Shown here: positions 17,777 through 26,464 of the stretch, piece after piece | How the letters are laid out: every line of letters begins with the position of its first letter | How positions within the stretch are numbered: the first letter of the stretch is position 1 | Origin: an uncultured Clostridia bacterium | GTDB taxonomy: Bacteria > Bacillota > Clostridia > Oscillospirales > Acutalibacteraceae | Direction: 5' to 3' | Length of the DNA stretch: 62,400 nt | Assembly (NCBI GenBank): GCA_904397205.1 | Contig: CAJFOO010000057.1 | Coordinates: 1-62,400 of the forward strand | Notes under the pieces: generated by a model | What the model was told of the DNA's origin: nothing | What the model saw: the letters and a program-made list of their open reading frames with translations, nothing else | Database searches by the model: none | Position numbers and translations under genes: made by a program

Positions 17777-18693
17777 CTTGCGTAGGGTATACCGTGTTGG
17801 GGAAGCGGGTGGATTTCCCCTTCCTGTTATCCCTCAAGATGGATTGGGATGAGGATGCTCCTGCCCACAGCCTGGCTGCTTCCTTTGCCGTGGACGCCCC
17901 GGCGCCGCGGCTTGCCAGAGTGGAGGTGCTGCACGAGGGAGTACTCGTGTTCCGGGGGATTGTCGATCAGCAGGATACCAAGATTTCCCCGCAGGGAAAC
18001 CGTCTGCGTTTGGTCGCCCGCAGTCTCGCCGCGCTGCTTCTGGACAATGAAGCCCTGCCTCAAACCTATATCAATCCTTCCCTGCGGGGCCTGTTTGAAC
18101 GCCATGCCCGGCCGTATGGGTTCCCTTCGTTTGCCGGCAACGGCGGGGCCTTCCGAGGCAAACTGACGGTGGAAAAAGGGATGAGCGAATGGCAGGTCTT
18201 GCAGGGGTTCTGCGACTACTTTCTGGGCGCTTCGCTCTCCGTGCGTCCCGACGGCGTGTTGGACGCTGCCGGGGATCCGCCAAAGGGTTTGCTGCGGTTT
18301 TCCAATACGGACGGTATCCCGTATCAAAGCGTCACGCATCAGGATTTTTTCTGCCGGCGTATCCAGGAAATCTGGCTGCAGGCCGGCGTGGGCACAGGTT
18401 ATCAGGGACATGTAGTGGATGCGGAAACTGCCGGTTTGGGAATCCAACGAAAACGGTATAAAACCGCAACCAACTATCAAGGAACTTCCGTTCTGCGGAA
18501 AAGCCGCCGGCAGGCGGAAGAATGTACGCTTTCGTGCCCGGGCTGGGTGCCCGCCCAGTTGGGGATGGAGGCTTCCCTTGCGGATCCGTTCTTTGGTGAA
18601 TCGGATGGCTGGACGGTAGCCAAATGTACCTATCAGCAGTCCCAGGCGGGGGAATCGACCTGCTGCGTCCTGCGCAAGAAACTGCAGCCGTAA
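17773..18693 (+). CDS. Baseplate hub protein (XkdQ / late-control D family)
   Basis: The 306-residue protein starts at a TTG that overlaps the previous TGA. It resembles the gpD/XkdQ hub: an N-terminal beta domain (VEVLHEGVLVFRGIVDQQDTK), a middle region with GMSEWQVLQGFCDYFLGASL, and a C-terminal domain with repeated beta strands. The hub joins the central spike to the tube. It is the second of the conserved baseplate genes and is followed by the spike after 17 bases. Confidence 0.75.
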   Translation: MTCVGYTVLGKRVDFPFLLSLKMDWDEDAPAHSLAASFAVDAPAPRLARVEVLHEGVLVFRGIVDQQDTKISPQGNRLRLVARSLAALLLDNEALPQTYINPSLRGLFERHARPYGFPSFAGNGGAFRGKLTVEKGMSEWQVLQGFCDYFLGASLSVRPDGVLDAAGDPPKGLLRFSNTDGIPYQSVTHQDFFCRRIQEIWLQAGVGTGYQGHVVDAETAGLGIQRKRYKTATNYQGTSVLRKSRRQAEECTLSCPGWVPAQLGMEASLADPFFGESDGWTVAKCTYQQSQAGESTCCVLRKKLQP

Positions 18694-18710
18694 AGGAGGA
18701 AGAAAAAGAA

Positions 18711-19067
18711 GTGTGGATAACCAATCAAACGGCCCGGCGTTCTCCCGGCGGCCCGGCGTTCCAGATAGGGATGGTCGTCGGCAACGAGAGCCAGGGAATT
18801 GCCGTGCGGGCAAAAAGCGAGTATCGGAGTATGCGGCTGGCAGGGCCGTGGGGGGTGTATTCCCTGCCGCCGGAAGGCGCGCAGGCAGTGATATTCCCCG
18901 CCGGGAATCTGGGCGAGCCGGGGCTCTGTGTGGGGACCGTATCCGCCGGGGAAGGCCTGGAACCAGGGGAACTTTGTCTTTGTTCCTCCGGCGGCGCCAA
19001 AATCTATCTGCGAAACAATGGCGAGGTCGTCATCAACGGGCAGGTTTTCCCGAAAGGAGAGGAATGA
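18711..19067 (+). CDS. Baseplate spike-like protein (gpV/XkdR-like)
   Basis: This 118-residue protein begins at a GTG 10 bases after AAAGGAGGA. It shows an OB-fold-like start (GMVVGNESQGIAVRAKSEYR) with a WGVYSLPPEGAQAVIFPAGN segment and a C-terminal beta-helix-like repeat (GGAKIYLRNNGEVVINGQ) typical of gpV central spikes. The spike punctures the target envelope in contractile systems. Length is on the short side for the family. Confidence 0.65.
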   Translation: MWITNQTARRSPGGPAFQIGMVVGNESQGIAVRAKSEYRSMRLAGPWGVYSLPPEGAQAVIFPAGNLGEPGLCVGTVSAGEGLEPGELCLCSSGGAKIYLRNNGEVVINGQVFPKGEE

Positions 19068-19447
19068 TGGATACGGCATTGGCAGACGGTGATTTTGTAT
19101 GCAATACGCTGGGGATGCCCTTGGTATTGGAAGGAAAGGAAGAACTTTTGCAGCAAGTCCGGATCCGGCTTCAGGCCCGGCGCGGCGGTTTCCCATACGA
19201 TCCTTCCCTGGGCAGCCGCCTGTTCCGGCTCGAAAAGCAGGGGGATCCCGCACAGCGGCAGCGGGAAGCGCTGGAATATGTGCAGGAGGCGCTTTCCCCC
19301 ATGCATCAAATCGATTTGCAGCACGTTGCCCTCACGGAAACCGGGGTGCAGGTTGGCGTGTCGACCGATTTTGGTGAAAGCGCCGTAGAAATTCCGTTAT
19401 GGGAGCCGGAGGAAGGAGGGGATGCGGATGGAGATGCCATCGTATGA
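19067..19447 (+). CDS. Baseplate wedge protein (gp25/XkdS-like)
   Basis: The 126-residue protein has the FPYDPSLGSRLFRL motif found in gp25-like and DUF2634 wedge proteins and a C-terminal beta-strand region. The ATG at 19067 is 7 bases after GGAG; an ATG at 19064, overlapping the previous stop, is the alternative. It overlaps the baseplate J gene by 20 bases. Order spike-gp25-gpJ is that of P2/PBSX baseplates. Confidence 0.7.
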   Translation: MDTALADGDFVCNTLGMPLVLEGKEELLQQVRIRLQARRGGFPYDPSLGSRLFRLEKQGDPAQRQREALEYVQEALSPMHQIDLQHVALTETGVQVGVSTDFGESAVEIPLWEPEEGGDADGDAIV

Positions 19448-20504
19448 GAGTATTGTACAGCGGATGCAGGAGGAATTTGAAAAACAAGCCGGGTTTGTCC
19501 CGGATGATGCGTCGGATATCGGCATTCGCATGAAGGTATTGGCAGGGGAACTGTTTTCTTGTTATGCCAGCCTGGATTGGTTGTGGCGGCAGACATTTCC
19601 GCAGACGGCACAGGGAGACTGTTTGGATCTGCGTGCTGCGGAACGCGGGCTCCAGCGTAAACAGCCGCTTTCGGCGAAAGGTTCGCTGGTGTTTTCGCGT
19701 TCCACCCCGCTGGCGTACGATTTGGCCATCCCTTTGGGGACGCTCTGCGCTGTGGCGGGGCAGGATGGTTCCGAATTCGTCACCATACAGGAAGCGGTAC
19801 TCAAAGCGGGGTATCGCTCCGTAACAGTGCCCGCCCAGGCGGTAGAAAGCGGCAGGGCTTCCAATGCCGCTGCTCACACGGTGAATGTCCTCGTTACCCC
19901 GCCGCCCGGCGTGGAGCAGGTGGATAATCCCGATCCGTTTTCCGGCGGGATGGACGGCGAGGACGACGAAGCCTTTCGGGCCCGGCTTCTGCAAAGCTAC
20001 CGGCAGGTTTCCAATGGCACCAACGCCGAGTTTTACCGCTTGTATGCTTTGCAGTATGAGGAAATCCAGTCGGTGAGCGTGGTATCCCGGCCAAACGGCG
20101 CCGGTTCGGTAGCCCTCTATGTGGCTGGGCGCGGCGCCGCTCCCAGTGCGGAACTGCTCCTGCAAATCCAGCAGGATCTGGCTGCTGTGCGCGAAATCGG
20201 GGTGGATGTTACCGTGCAGGCTGCGGCCGAAAAATCCGTGAATGTATCCTGCTACATCAAGCCCGCCGACGGGTATACGCTCGAACAGGCGATCCCTGTT
20301 TGTAAAAATGCGATTGCCGCATATTTTGAAACCCTTGGAGTCGGCCAGCCGGTGCGCATCATTGAGATCGGCAAGCATATCCTGGAAACCGGTGCGGTGA
20401 AAAATTACAAATTTTATTCTTCGTGCGTGGATGTGGCCGTGCAGGAAACCGAGGTCCCGGTTTTGGGCAACTGTGTGGTCACCGAAATGAAAACGGGGGT
20501 TTGA
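19428..20504 (+). CDS. Baseplate J-like protein (XkdT)
   Basis: This 358-residue protein has the family hallmarks: an N-terminal helical segment with GFVPDDASDIGIRMKVLA, the central VPAQAVESGRASNA beta-sandwich, NPDPFSGGMDGEDDEAFRARLLQ, and SVSVVSRPNGAGSVALYVAG. It forms the baseplate rim wedge. The ATG at 19428, 8 bases after GGAGG, is preferred to the ATG at 19422, which is too close. Confidence 0.88.
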   Translation: MEMPSYESIVQRMQEEFEKQAGFVPDDASDIGIRMKVLAGELFSCYASLDWLWRQTFPQTAQGDCLDLRAAERGLQRKQPLSAKGSLVFSRSTPLAYDLAIPLGTLCAVAGQDGSEFVTIQEAVLKAGYRSVTVPAQAVESGRASNAAAHTVNVLVTPPPGVEQVDNPDPFSGGMDGEDDEAFRARLLQSYRQVSNGTNAEFYRLYALQYEEIQSVSVVSRPNGAGSVALYVAGRGAAPSAELLLQIQQDLAAVREIGVDVTVQAAAEKSVNVSCYIKPADGYTLEQAIPVCKNAIAAYFETLGVGQPVRIIEIGKHILETGAVKNYKFYSSCVDVAVQETEVPVLGNCVVTEMKTGV

Positions 20505-20506
20505 GC

Positions 20507-21088
20507 ATGGCTGGTTGTGATATTTTGGCTTCCATGAAACAGAAGCTCCAAAGTACAGGGCTGTACCGTCTGGACGGCTCTACGCTGGTGGACGCCGAAC
20601 TGCAGGCGTACGCTGCGGCGATGCAGGCCTTGGCGGATGAAATCTGGAAGCTGGAGCAGGAAGGATTTGTCCAGACCGCTGGGGGAGATGGGTTGGAGCT
20701 GTGGGAGAGGGCCTGCGGCAACGTGCGGGACACGCTCTCTACCGCGGATCGCCGGGAGATGCTTTGCTCGCGCCTGCGGGTAACCCCAAACGATTACACC
20801 GCGGGAAAGCTTCAGGACGCCCTGCTGGCTGCCGGGATTTTGGCCCATGTGGCGGAGATCGAAAACCATACGGTATATATCAACGTACTGGGTACGGCGG
20901 AAATCCAAAGGGAAATGTCCCCGGAGGAAATCCAGGCCCTGGCGGCGGAATTTTTGCCTGCGCATCTGGAATGGTCGTTTGATTTCGGGGTGCTCTCATG
21001 GGACTATATCGACGGGGGGGATCACCCCTTTGATCAGATGGATCAGGCGGATTTTTCCTGGGATCAGATTGACGTTTACGCCCCATAA
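20507..21088 (+). CDS. Tail protein of the XkdU/DUF2313 type
   Basis: The 193-residue protein follows baseplate J, as gpI/XkdU does. It has a helical N-terminus (LDAELQAYAAAMQALADEIWKLE type), a GDGLELWERA segment and a central RREMLCSRLRV then YTAGKLQDALLAAGI region seen in DUF2313 proteins. The acidic C-terminus (DGGDHPFDQMDQADFSWDQID) is unusual. The start ATG has only a weak GGGGG site and is probably translationally coupled. Confidence 0.7.
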   Translation: MAGCDILASMKQKLQSTGLYRLDGSTLVDAELQAYAAAMQALADEIWKLEQEGFVQTAGGDGLELWERACGNVRDTLSTADRREMLCSRLRVTPNDYTAGKLQDALLAAGILAHVAEIENHTVYINVLGTAEIQREMSPEEIQALAAEFLPAHLEWSFDFGVLSWDYIDGGDHPFDQMDQADFSWDQIDVYAP

Positions 21089-21118
21089 ACGGGGGAAAAC
21101 CAAGAAAGGAGGGGTTTT

Positions 21119-21586
21119 TTGCCTTCGACGAATAAAACTACCCATTTCGGGTTAAATAATTGGAGCGGTACCGATAAACCCAAGCGTATCGACTTTGTGC
21201 AGGACAATGAGACGCTCGATCAAGTGCTGTACGCCCACTTTCAGGATACCGATCTGCACTTTAGCCCAGAGGAACGGGAGGCCTTTTCCAACCGCCTGAT
21301 TACCGGATCGTATATCGGTACGGGTGATGCGCAGAAGGTCCTGAATATTTCTTCTTCTGCCGTCAAAGCCTGCTTTGTCTTTCCGATCCAGCGGCCTTTC
21401 TGCGAGCCGGACGCCGCCAAGGGGATGCTGGTCCACAGCGGTTTTGCCTGTGCTTCCGGCGGTACGGGAGGGATTACCCTTTCTGCCGGGCAGGTGCTGG
21501 TACAGCAGTCCCAGCAGGCCGAAAACGGGTACTTCTGGAATTTGAATGAAAAAGCAAAGACCTATCTCTATTTTGCCTTGCAATAA
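21119..21586 (+). CDS. Short tail-fibre-like protein
   Basis: The gene starts at a TTG, 7 bases after a strong AAAGGAGG site, and encodes 155 residues. The N-terminus (TTHFGLNNWSGTDKPKRIDFVQDNETLD) is the attachment segment common to phage tail-fibre proteins of Firmicutes. The remainder is beta-rich and could be the tip. It is short for a fibre and is the last gene of the cassette. No terminator is visible before the hflX promoter. Confidence 0.7.
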   Translation: MPSTNKTTHFGLNNWSGTDKPKRIDFVQDNETLDQVLYAHFQDTDLHFSPEEREAFSNRLITGSYIGTGDAQKVLNISSSAVKACFVFPIQRPFCEPDAAKGMLVHSGFACASGGTGGITLSAGQVLVQQSQQAENGYFWNLNEKAKTYLYFALQ

Positions 21587-21617
21587 CGGGAAATCTGTCG
21601 CAAACCGGTAGTTTTTG

Positions 21618-21646
21618 TTGACGAAATCCGTGTTGTGTACTATCAT
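21618..21646 (+). promoter_or_regulatory. SigA-type promoter for hflX
   Basis: TTGACG at 21618-21623 and TATCAT at 21641-21646 have a 17-base spacer, about 30 bases upstream of the hflX start. hflX therefore does not depend on the phage-like cassette. Confidence 0.7.
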
Positions 21647-21678
21647 AAGGGTATAGACTGGAACAGGAGGGGAGCGGC

Positions 21679-22950
21679 ATGGGGAAAAACGAACTCTATA
21701 AAAATGAGGAAAAAACCGAACTGGCTTTGCTGGTCTCGGTGGATACCGGGGAATTTGATGCGCAGGCGTCCCTTGCGGAGCTGTATGAATTGACCCGCAG
21801 TGCGGGGGCAGAGCCGTTTGGTTCCCTCACGCAAAAACGTCCCGCGTACGATTCGGCTACCTGTGTCGGTTCCGGCATGATAGAGGAAATCGCGGATCTC
21901 TGCCGCAAGCACGAAATCGACCTGCTGATCTTCGACTGCGAGCTGACCCCGACCCAGATCCGCAACATTGAGGGACGCACCGGCGTGCGGGTGGTTGACC
22001 GCACGATGCTGATTTTGGATATTTTTGCCGCCCGCGCCATGACCAAAGAAGGCAAATTGCAGGTGGAACTGGCACAGCTCAAATATCTGCTTCCCCGCCT
22101 GACCGGTAAAGGGACGGCATTGTCCCGTCTGGGCGGTGGTGTCGGTACCCGGGGTCCTGGGGAAACCAAGCTGGAAACCGACAAGCGGCACATCCGCCGG
22201 CGGATCGACTCCATCAAAGAACAGCTCGAACAGGTCGAAAAGCACCGCGAACAGCTGCGCCGCCGCCGGGAAAAAGATGGCGTTGTCACGGTGGCTCTGG
22301 TGGGCTATACCAATGTGGGCAAAAGCACCCTGATGAATTATCTGACCCAGGCTGGCGTGCTGGCCAAGGATATGCTGTTTGCTACGCTGGATCCCACTGC
22401 CCGGGCGCTGCGTCTTCCCAGCGGGAAAACTGTGATGCTCATTGACACCGTGGGCCTGGTGCGCCGTCTGCCCCACCATCTGGTAGAAGCGTTTAAGTCT
22501 ACGCTGGAGCAGGCCGCCACAGCCGATATGATCCTCAATATCTGCGATATTTCCAGCCCGGAAGCCCATGTCCATCTTTCCACCACCCGGCAGCTTCTCG
22601 AAGAACTGGGGCGCCGGGATGGTCCTGTGATTTCCGTGCTGAACCAATGCGACCGGCTTCCTGATTTGCACCATGTGCCCCTGATAGGGAACGCCGTGCG
22701 CATCAGCGCCGTGACGGGCGAAGGGATCGACCGGCTTTTGCAGGTGATTGAGGAAAACCTGCCCGAAAAGAATGTACGGGCCAGCTTGCTTCTGCCGTTT
22801 TCCCAAAGCGGGCTGGCGGCGCAGATCCGCAGGGACGGCGCGGTTTTGCACGAAGAATATGTGGAAGAAGGCCTGCGGCTGGATGCGATGGTCCCGCCCT
22901 CTTTGCTGGGGGCAGTGCAGGAATATACCATCGATACCCGCGGGGTATGA
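21679..22950 (+). CDS. hflX: Ribosome-associated GTPase HflX
   Basis: HflX binds the 50S subunit and splits stalled or hibernating 70S ribosomes. The 423-residue protein has the N-terminal HflX domain with the GGVGTRGPGETKLETD glycine-rich loop (near residue 155), a coiled linker with RRRIDSIKEQLEQVEKHR, and a G domain with GYTNVGKST, DTVGLVRRLP and NQCD. CAGGAGGGG lies 6 bases before the ATG. It has its own promoter and a strong terminator, so it is monocistronic. Confidence 0.95.
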   Translation: MGKNELYKNEEKTELALLVSVDTGEFDAQASLAELYELTRSAGAEPFGSLTQKRPAYDSATCVGSGMIEEIADLCRKHEIDLLIFDCELTPTQIRNIEGRTGVRVVDRTMLILDIFAARAMTKEGKLQVELAQLKYLLPRLTGKGTALSRLGGGVGTRGPGETKLETDKRHIRRRIDSIKEQLEQVEKHREQLRRRREKDGVVTVALVGYTNVGKSTLMNYLTQAGVLAKDMLFATLDPTARALRLPSGKTVMLIDTVGLVRRLPHHLVEAFKSTLEQAATADMILNICDISSPEAHVHLSTTRQLLEELGRRDGPVISVLNQCDRLPDLHHVPLIGNAVRISAVTGEGIDRLLQVIEENLPEKNVRASLLLPFSQSGLAAQIRRDGAVLHEEYVEEGLRLDAMVPPSLLGAVQEYTIDTRGV

Positions 22951-22966
22951 GAGAAAAATAAAAAAG

Positions 22967-23003
22967 CGCCCGGGGGATGCTGCATCCTCCGGGCGTGTTG
23001 GTT
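22967..23003. terminator. Bidirectional terminator between hflX and the flavin reductase gene
   Basis: CGCCCGGGGGATG (22967-22979) pairs with CATCCTCCGGGCG (22983-22995) with one G-T pair. T-rich sequence lies on the right and an A run on the left, so it can serve both converging genes. Confidence 0.85.
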
Positions 23004-23013
23004 TTTCTTTGGA

Positions 23014-23541
23014 TTAGTCCCGCTTCATCAGGACCTTGGTGATTTCCCCCACAAACATATGGTGATAATCCTTTTGCGGATAGATTTCGCTGTCAATCGT
23101 GGGATCGGTGAAACATGCCGGATCGATCGGCTGTTTATGCATTTTGCGGCAGAAGAATACCAGACGGGATTCCTTGTAATATGGGGCGGCTTCGTCATAT
23201 AAAGGGGTCAGGCCGGTTTCCGCATCTTTATCCACATCCTTGCCGGAATGGGAACCAAAGTATGCCAGGGCAGGACGGTAGACTTTATCGAAAAAGCAAA
23301 GGGAATAGGTGGGGGATTTTTCCAGAAACTGCATGGAAAACCGCTGGGGCCGCACAAAAATAAAGGAAACATAGGTTTTCCATAAAACCCCCAGCCCGCC
23401 CCAGCTGGCCGTCATGGCGTTGTGGGCCTGGCTGTCGCCGCTGGCAATGAGCATCCACTCTTTATCAATCAAGGTGAAGGGGTTGAAGGATAAATCCGCC
23501 AGTTTTACTTCCTGGAACAGGCTTGGCGTGGTTTCATTCAT
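23014..23541 (-). CDS. Flavin reductase-like FMN-binding protein (flavoredoxin type)
   Basis: The 175-residue protein resembles flavoredoxin/flavin reductase family proteins with a split-barrel FMN-binding fold: FTLIDKEWMLIASGD, NAMTASWGGLGVLW and YVSFIFVRPQRFS near the start, and FGSHSGKDVDK in the middle. Such proteins transfer electrons or reduce flavin at NAD(P)H expense. The start is set at the ATG at 23541 because GGAGG lies about 10 bases upstream; the in-frame extension to 23577 has no such site. It stands alone, convergent to hflX. Confidence 0.8.
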   Translation of the reverse strand: MNETTPSLFQEVKLADLSFNPFTLIDKEWMLIASGDSQAHNAMTASWGGLGVLWKTYVSFIFVRPQRFSMQFLEKSPTYSLCFFDKVYRPALAYFGSHSGKDVDKDAETGLTPLYDEAAPYYKESRLVFFCRKMHKQPIDPACFTDPTIDSEIYPQKDYHHMFVGEITKVLMKRD

Positions 23542-23707
23542 ACGAGGAACCTCCATTTTGTTTGGATTGGCGGGCATTCCACCTTGTTTATCTTAATCCA
23601 TATACTGCAAAATTGCAAGGGGTTTTTTTCGATTTGCCGTCACAACCGCCAACTTTCCTGAAAAATCCCCGCAAAATTTGGCAGGAAAGGAAAAAAGCAG
23701 GATAGAC

Positions 23708-23763
23708 TGAATAAATATGCATCAATCTCTTGAATTTTTGAATTTTGGGTGTATAATTATGAA
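23708..23763 (+). promoter_or_regulatory. argG promoter with two ARG-box-like operators
   Basis: TTGAAT (23730-23735) and TATAAT (23752-23757) form a promoter with a 16-base spacer. TGAATAAATATGCA at 23708-23721 closely matches the ArgR box TGAATAAAAATTCA. TGTATAATTATGAA at 23750-23763 is a second, weaker match that covers the -10. The two centres are 42 bases apart, about four helical turns, as expected for an ArgR hexamer bridging two sites. The remaining bases from 23542 to 23707 are AT-rich with no other signal. Confidence 0.65.
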
Positions 23764-23827
23764 TACATAACGGGGAACATTCCCCTTGGATCCCGATGAT
23801 TTTTTAGAAAAGCGAGGTATTCCGATT

Positions 23828-25048
23828 ATGGCACAAGTGAAAAAAGTAGTTCTGGCATATTCCGGGGGCTTGGACACCTCCATCATCATCCCGTGGCTCA
23901 AGGAAAATTATGATAACTGCGAGGTAATCGCGGTTTCTGCCGACGTGGGGCAGGGGGCCGGCGAGCTCGAGGGCCTGGAGGAAAAGGCAAAAAAAACCGG
24001 CGCTTCCAAGCTGTATATCGCCGATTTGAAGAAGGAGTTTGTAGAGGAATATATCTGGCCCACCCTCAAGGCAAACGGCGTGTACGAAAGCAAATACCTG
24101 CTGGGGACTTCCTTCGCCCGGCCCATTATCGCCAAGCGCCTGGTGGAGATCGCCAAGGAGGAGGGCGCAGACGCCATCTGTCACGGCTGCACCGGCAAGG
24201 GCAACGATCAGGTGCGGTTTGAGCTGGCGATCAAGGCGTTTGCCCCCGATATGAAGATCATCGCCCCGTGGCGCATGTGGGATATTAAATCCCGCGAGGA
24301 GGAGATCGCCTACGCCGAAGCGCACAACATCCCCCTGAAAATTACCCGGGAAACCAACTATTCCAAGGATAAAAACCTGTGGCATCTGTCCCACGAGGGC
24401 CTGGATCTCGAGGATCCCGCGAACGAGCCCGCATATGGCAAGGACGATTTCCTGGAGATGGGGGTTTCCCCGGAAAAAGCTCCCGACAAGCCCACCTATT
24501 TGACCCTCTCGTTTGAGAAGGGCATCCCCGTGGCACTGGACGGGCAGAAGATCGACGGGGTGTCCCTGATCGAAAAGCTCAACGAGATCGGCGGCGCAAA
24601 CGGCGTGGGGATTGCCGACATCGTGGAAAACCGCCTGGTGGGGATGAAATCCCGCGGGGTGTACGAGACCCCGGGCGGCACGATCCTCTACCACGCACAT
24701 AACAAGCTGGAGGAAATCTGTCTGGACAAGGATACCTACCACTATAAGCAGCAGGTGGCCATTGCATTTGGCGAGCTGGTCTACGACGGCAAATGGTATA
24801 CCCCCCTGCGGGAAGCCCTCTCCGCCTTTGTGGACAGCACCCAGCGGTTTGTCACCGGCGAGGTCAAGCTCAAGCTGTATAAGGGCAATATCATCGATGC
24901 CGGCGTGACCTCCCCGTATTCCCTCTACGACGAGGAAGTCGCGACCTTTGACGAGGACGAGGTCTACAACCAGAAGGATGCCGAAGGCTTTATCAACCTG
25001 TTCGGCCTGTCCATTCAGGTACGGGCGAAGAAGGGGTTCGCCGAATAA
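23828..25048 (+). CDS. argG: Argininosuccinate synthase
   Basis: ArgG joins citrulline and aspartate with ATP to make argininosuccinate. The 406-residue protein carries the ATP P-loop AYSGGLDTS at the N-terminus and the [14 protein letters not shown] and [16 protein letters not shown] segments of the family. The ATG at 23828 gives the standard length and has GCGAGGT about 11 bases upstream. It opens the seven-gene arginine cluster under the ARG-box promoter. Confidence 0.97.
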   Translation: MAQVKKVVLAYSGGLDTSIIIPWLKENYDNCEVIAVSADVGQGAGELEGLEEKAKKTGASKLYIADLKKEFVEEYIWPTLKANGVYESKYLLGTSFARPIIAKRLVEIAKEEGADAICHGCTGKGNDQVRFELAIKAFAPDMKIIAPWRMWDIKSREEEIAYAEAHNIPLKITRETNYSKDKNLWHLSHEGLDLEDPANEPAYGKDDFLEMGVSPEKAPDKPTYLTLSFEKGIPVALDGQKIDGVSLIEKLNEIGGANGVGIADIVENRLVGMKSRGVYETPGGTILYHAHNKLEEICLDKDTYHYKQQVAIAFGELVYDGKWYTPLREALSAFVDSTQRFVTGEVKLKLYKGNIIDAGVTSPYSLYDEEVATFDEDEVYNQKDAEGFINLFGLSIQVRAKKGFAE

Positions 25049-25078
25049 CGGCGGCGCACCATACGGGAGGGGATTGCC

Positions 25079-26458
25079 ATGAAACTTTGGACCGGACGCT
25101 TTTCCAAGGAAATTGATCAAAAAACCAACGATTTTAATTCCTCTATCTCCTTCGACAGCCGCATGGCGCAGGAGGATATTGAAGGCAGCATCGCCCACGC
25201 GACCATGCTGGGACAATGCGGGATCCTGGATCCGGCGGAGGCGGAAAAGATCTGTCAGGAGCTTGGGCGGATCCGGGAGGATCTGCAGAGCGGCGCGCTG
25301 GAAATTGACCCGCAGGCGGAGGACATCCATACCTTTATGGAAGGGGAACTCACGCGGCGGATCGGTGTTTCGGGCAAACGGCTGCACACGGCCCGCAGCC
25401 GCAACGATCAGGTAGCGCTCGACATCCGGCTGTACCTGCGCAAAGAATGCGACGCGCTGTGCGGCCAGCTGCGGGAACTGCTGGGTGTCCTTTGCCGCAA
25501 GGCGATCGCGCACAAGGGGGACGTAATGCCCGGCTATACCCATTTGCAGCGGGCCCAGCCCATCACGTTTGGGCACCATCTGCTGGCGTATGCGGAGATG
25601 TTCCTGCGGGACGTGGGCCGTATCCAAGACGCCAAAGCCCGCATGGATGAGCTGCCCCTGGGGGCGGGGGCTTTGGCCGGCACGACGTATCCCCTGGATC
25701 GGGAACTGACGGCGCGGCTGCTGGGCTTTGCGCGCGTGACGCAGAACAGCCTCGACAGCGTGGCCGACCGGGATTTCTGCGTGGAACTGGCCAGTGCTAT
25801 TTCCCTGTGCATGGTGCATCTGTCCCGTTTTTCCGAGGAAATTATTTTGTGGTGCTCGTGGGAGTTCCAGTTTGTGGAGCTGGACGATGCGTTTTCGACA
25901 GGATCGAGCATCATGCCGCAGAAGAAAAATCCCGACATTGCGGAACTGGTACGGGGGAAATCCGGGCGGGTATTCGGCGACCTGATGACGCTGCTGACCA
26001 TGCTGAAGGGATTGCCGCTGGCTTACAATAAGGACATGCAGGAGGATAAGGAAGCCATCTTTGACGCGGTGGATACCCTCAAGATGTGCCTGACTGCCTT
26101 TATCCCGATGGTGGATACCCTGCGCGCCAAGCCGGAAGCCATGCGCCGGGCGGCGGCGAAAGGGTTTATCAATGCCACCGACTGTGCCGATTATCTGGTC
26201 GGCAAGGGATTGGCCTTCCGGGACGCGTATAAAATTATCGGGTCCCTGGTGGCCAAGTGCATCGCCGAGGAGAAAACCCTCGAAACCCTGTCCCTGGACG
26301 AATACCGGGCTGTCTGCGATGCATTCGACGAAGGCGTGTACGATGCCATTTCCCTGGAACGCTGCGTAAAGGGACGCAAGGTACTCGGGGCGCCTGCCCC
26401 GGAGAATGTGCAGGCCCAGGCCGAGCGGATCCTGGCGCGGCTGGAAAAAGGAGAGTGA
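25079..26458 (+). CDS. argH: Argininosuccinate lyase
   Basis: ArgH splits argininosuccinate into arginine and fumarate. The 459-residue protein has the fumarase/aspartase superfamily signature GSSIMPQKKNPD (near residue 280) with its catalytic serine loop, plus ARSRNDQVALD and GYTHLQRAQP. GGGAGGGG precedes the ATG, 30 bases after argG, and argC follows after 6 bases. Confidence 0.97.
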   Translation: MKLWTGRFSKEIDQKTNDFNSSISFDSRMAQEDIEGSIAHATMLGQCGILDPAEAEKICQELGRIREDLQSGALEIDPQAEDIHTFMEGELTRRIGVSGKRLHTARSRNDQVALDIRLYLRKECDALCGQLRELLGVLCRKAIAHKGDVMPGYTHLQRAQPITFGHHLLAYAEMFLRDVGRIQDAKARMDELPLGAGALAGTTYPLDRELTARLLGFARVTQNSLDSVADRDFCVELASAISLCMVHLSRFSEEIILWCSWEFQFVELDDAFSTGSSIMPQKKNPDIAELVRGKSGRVFGDLMTLLTMLKGLPLAYNKDMQEDKEAIFDAVDTLKMCLTAFIPMVDTLRAKPEAMRRAAAKGFINATDCADYLVGKGLAFRDAYKIIGSLVAKCIAEEKTLETLSLDEYRAVCDAFDEGVYDAISLERCVKGRKVLGAPAPENVQAQAERILARLEKGE

Positions 26459-26464
26459 ACCGCC

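Larger units (their letters stand above)
11637..21586 (+). mobile_element. PBSX-like head and baseplate gene cassette (domesticated prophage or gene-transfer-agent-like)
   Basis: Fifteen same-strand genes run from a terminase small subunit to a tail-fibre-like protein in PBSX order: packaging, portal, protease, capsid, connectors, LysM protein, hub, spike, wedges, fibre. All frames are intact, most overlap or abut, and each has a recognisable Shine-Dalgarno site. There is no integrase, repressor, replication, holin or lysin gene, no visible attachment repeats, and no gene for sheath, tube or tape measure. The flanks are ordinary chromosomal genes. Intactness argues for selection; incompleteness argues against an autonomous phage. 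Confidence 0.75.

Noticed and set aside
11497-21678. Attachment sites or integrase for the phage-like cassette
   Set aside because: No recombinase gene and no direct repeats at the two ends could be seen by eye, so excision is not supported.
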